Assembly (NCBI GenBank): GCA_019236085.1
Contig: JAFAJR010000192.1
Coordinates: forward strand, 1 to 7,302
DNA: 7,302 bases
Direction of reading: 5' to 3'
DNA from: Candidatus Dormiibacterota bacterium
Lineage (GTDB): Bacteria; Chloroflexota; Dormibacteria; Aeolococcales; Aeolococcaceae
The notes beneath the pieces were generated by a model that was not told the origin of the DNA, made no database searches, and saw only the letters and a list, made by a program, of their open reading frames with translations. Positions within the stretch are counted from its first letter, which is position 1; the number at the start of each line of letters is the position of its first letter. Both the position numbers and the translations under genes were made by a program. Positions 6,624-7,302 of the stretch are shown piece after piece.

Positions 6624-6736
6624 CGCCGACACGGTACTACGAACCTTCCCATGGCCCCTTCGCCTGTGAACGGGACGATGACAAAGCGGACACCGCACCA
6701 TGGCGGGCGCATACGTGGGGTGACAATCGCTTGCCG
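6624..6736. promoter_or_regulatory. Divergent intergenic region, presumed promoters
   Basis: These 113 bases separate the minus-strand small-protein/PBP/rhomboid cluster from the plus-strand AAA+ gene, so promoters for both directions are expected here. The direct evidence is thin. TGACAA occurs at 6679-6684 and again at 6721-6726, 42 bases apart, which reads as TTGTCA on the minus strand. GACAAT at 6722-6727 resembles a -10 box for the AAA+ gene but has no convincing -35 partner. GGGGTGA at 6717-6723 is a possible distant ribosome binding site for the ATG at 6737. I cannot define a complete sigma-70 promoter in either direction. Confidence 0.35.
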
Positions 6737-7302
6737 ATGGCAGTGAGCGCTCCCCCCACGCCCGTCGCTGCGCCGATCGCCCTGCCACCGCTGCCGCGGG
6801 CGCCGGAGGACAGCGGGCTCCCGTTCAGCTTCGTCTGTGACCTGGTGCTCAAGGTCCTCTACTTCAACGGCAGCATGCTGGGCCGCGACATCGCCCGGCA
6901 CGTGTGCCTCCCGTTCGAGCACGTCGAGGCGACGCTTCGCTTCCTGGCCGATGAGGGCTACTCCTCGTCGTCGGGGGTGCGGACCTCGCTGCTCGACCCC
7001 GGTGAGCCGATCAACGCAGGCATGCAGCACTCGATCTCCACGACCGGTCGCCAGCGAGCCCGGGAACTGCTCGAGATCAACCAGTACGCCGGCCCGGCGC
7101 CGGTGCCGATCAAGGACTACAGCGCGCTCGCCGAGAGGCAGTCGCGGGTCGACTCCCAGGTGAACCGTGCCCGGCTGCACGACACGTTCAGCCACCTGGT
7201 GCTCTCCGAGACGGTGCTCGACCACCTGGGGCCGGCTCTATCGGCCCGCCAGGCGGTGTTCCTCTACGGTCCGCCGGGCAACGGCAAGACCACCATCGCC
7301 GA
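6737..7302 (+). CDS. Winged-helix domain plus AAA+ ATPase, 3'-truncated by window edge
   Basis: The frame is open from the ATG at 6737 to the window end (188 codons). Residues 1-26 are Ala/Pro-rich. Residues 31-112 look like a winged helix: helices at DLVLKVLYFNG and GRDIARHVCLPFEHV, a recognition-type helix EHVEATLRFLADEGY, a wing region, then ISTTGRQRARELLE, as in many wHTH proteins. A linker with GPAPVPIKDY (119-128) follows, then a helical segment with LVLSETVLDHLGPAL, and VFLYGPPGNGKTTIA (174-188), whose GPPGNGKT is a Walker A motif. The window ends there, so Walker B, sensor and arginine-finger residues cannot be checked. From memory, proteins with this wHTH, GPAPVPL-type linker and AAA+ layout occur in several phyla without a settled function. 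The start is supported by high third-position G/C from the first codons. TTG 6731, also in frame, is an alternative. It is transcribed away from the PBP cluster. Confidence 0.88.
   Translation, partial: MAVSAPPTPVAAPIALPPLPRAPEDSGLPFSFVCDLVLKVLYFNGSMLGRDIARHVCLPFEHVEATLRFLADEGYSSSSGVRTSLLDPGEPINAGMQHSISTTGRQRARELLEINQYAGPAPVPIKDYSALAERQSRVDSQVNRARLHDTFSHLVLSETVLDHLGPALSARQAVFLYGPPGNGKTTIA

Noticed and set aside
6471..6701. Longer 76-residue form of the small membrane protein beginning with a CPLCH motif (zinc-ribbon-like)
   Set aside because: The added segment has low third-position G/C (15 of 26), only one CxxC, and no ribosome binding site. It more likely belongs to the divergent promoter region.
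6679..6726. Two TGACAA copies 42 bases apart as an operator pair
   Set aside because: Two six-base matches in a 113-base intergenic region are weak evidence. They are noted in the regulatory entry but not claimed as binding sites.

Overview
This window is about 7.3 kb of high-GC bacterial chromosome. Gene density is high, spacing is tight, and GTG/TTG starts are frequent. The gene content is housekeeping: translation and ribosome assembly, NAD synthesis and cell wall. I see no phage, transposon, CRISPR or plasmid genes. The order obg-nadD-rsfS is a conserved bacterial core arrangement. Here obg abuts nadD directly, without the proBA genes often found between them in Actinomycetota, and nadD abuts rsfS without the yqeK gene usual in Bacillota. 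Together with the long class A PBP and the winged-helix/AAA+ protein, this suggests a high-GC Gram-positive-like or Chloroflexota/Dormibacterota-type organism. That placement is an inference; no rRNA gene is present to settle it.

Layout. Bases 1-2544, plus strand, look like one operon. They hold the 3' part of obg (ribosome-assembly GTPase), nadD (nicotinate mononucleotide adenylyltransferase, 5 bases later), rsfS (ribosome silencing factor, 10 bases later) and a DUF1697 gene that follows almost immediately and lacks a clearly placed start codon. Bases 2545-2563 are a short convergent junction that includes most of a small perfect hairpin.

Bases 2564-6623, minus strand, hold a second cluster. 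Read in its own direction it is a 50-residue single-span membrane protein, then a bifunctional class A penicillin-binding protein (about 826 residues, TTG start), then an intramembrane serine protease of the rhomboid family. The start of the rhomboid gene probably lies inside the end of the PBP gene. The rhomboid has an unassigned N-terminal region of about 200 residues. The exported parts of the PBP and the rhomboid carry cysteines that fall into pairs, which suggests disulfide bonding outside the membrane.

Bases 6624-6736 are a divergent intergenic region that should hold promoters for the minus-strand cluster and for the last gene. From 6737 to the window end, plus strand, runs the 5' part of a gene for a protein with an N-terminal winged-helix-like domain and an AAA+ Walker A motif just before the cut. 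This family looks widespread but has no function I can name.

No clearly new multi-gene system is visible. The points most worth following are the wHTH-AAA+ protein, the PBP-rhomboid-small membrane protein cluster, and the uncertain starts of several genes.
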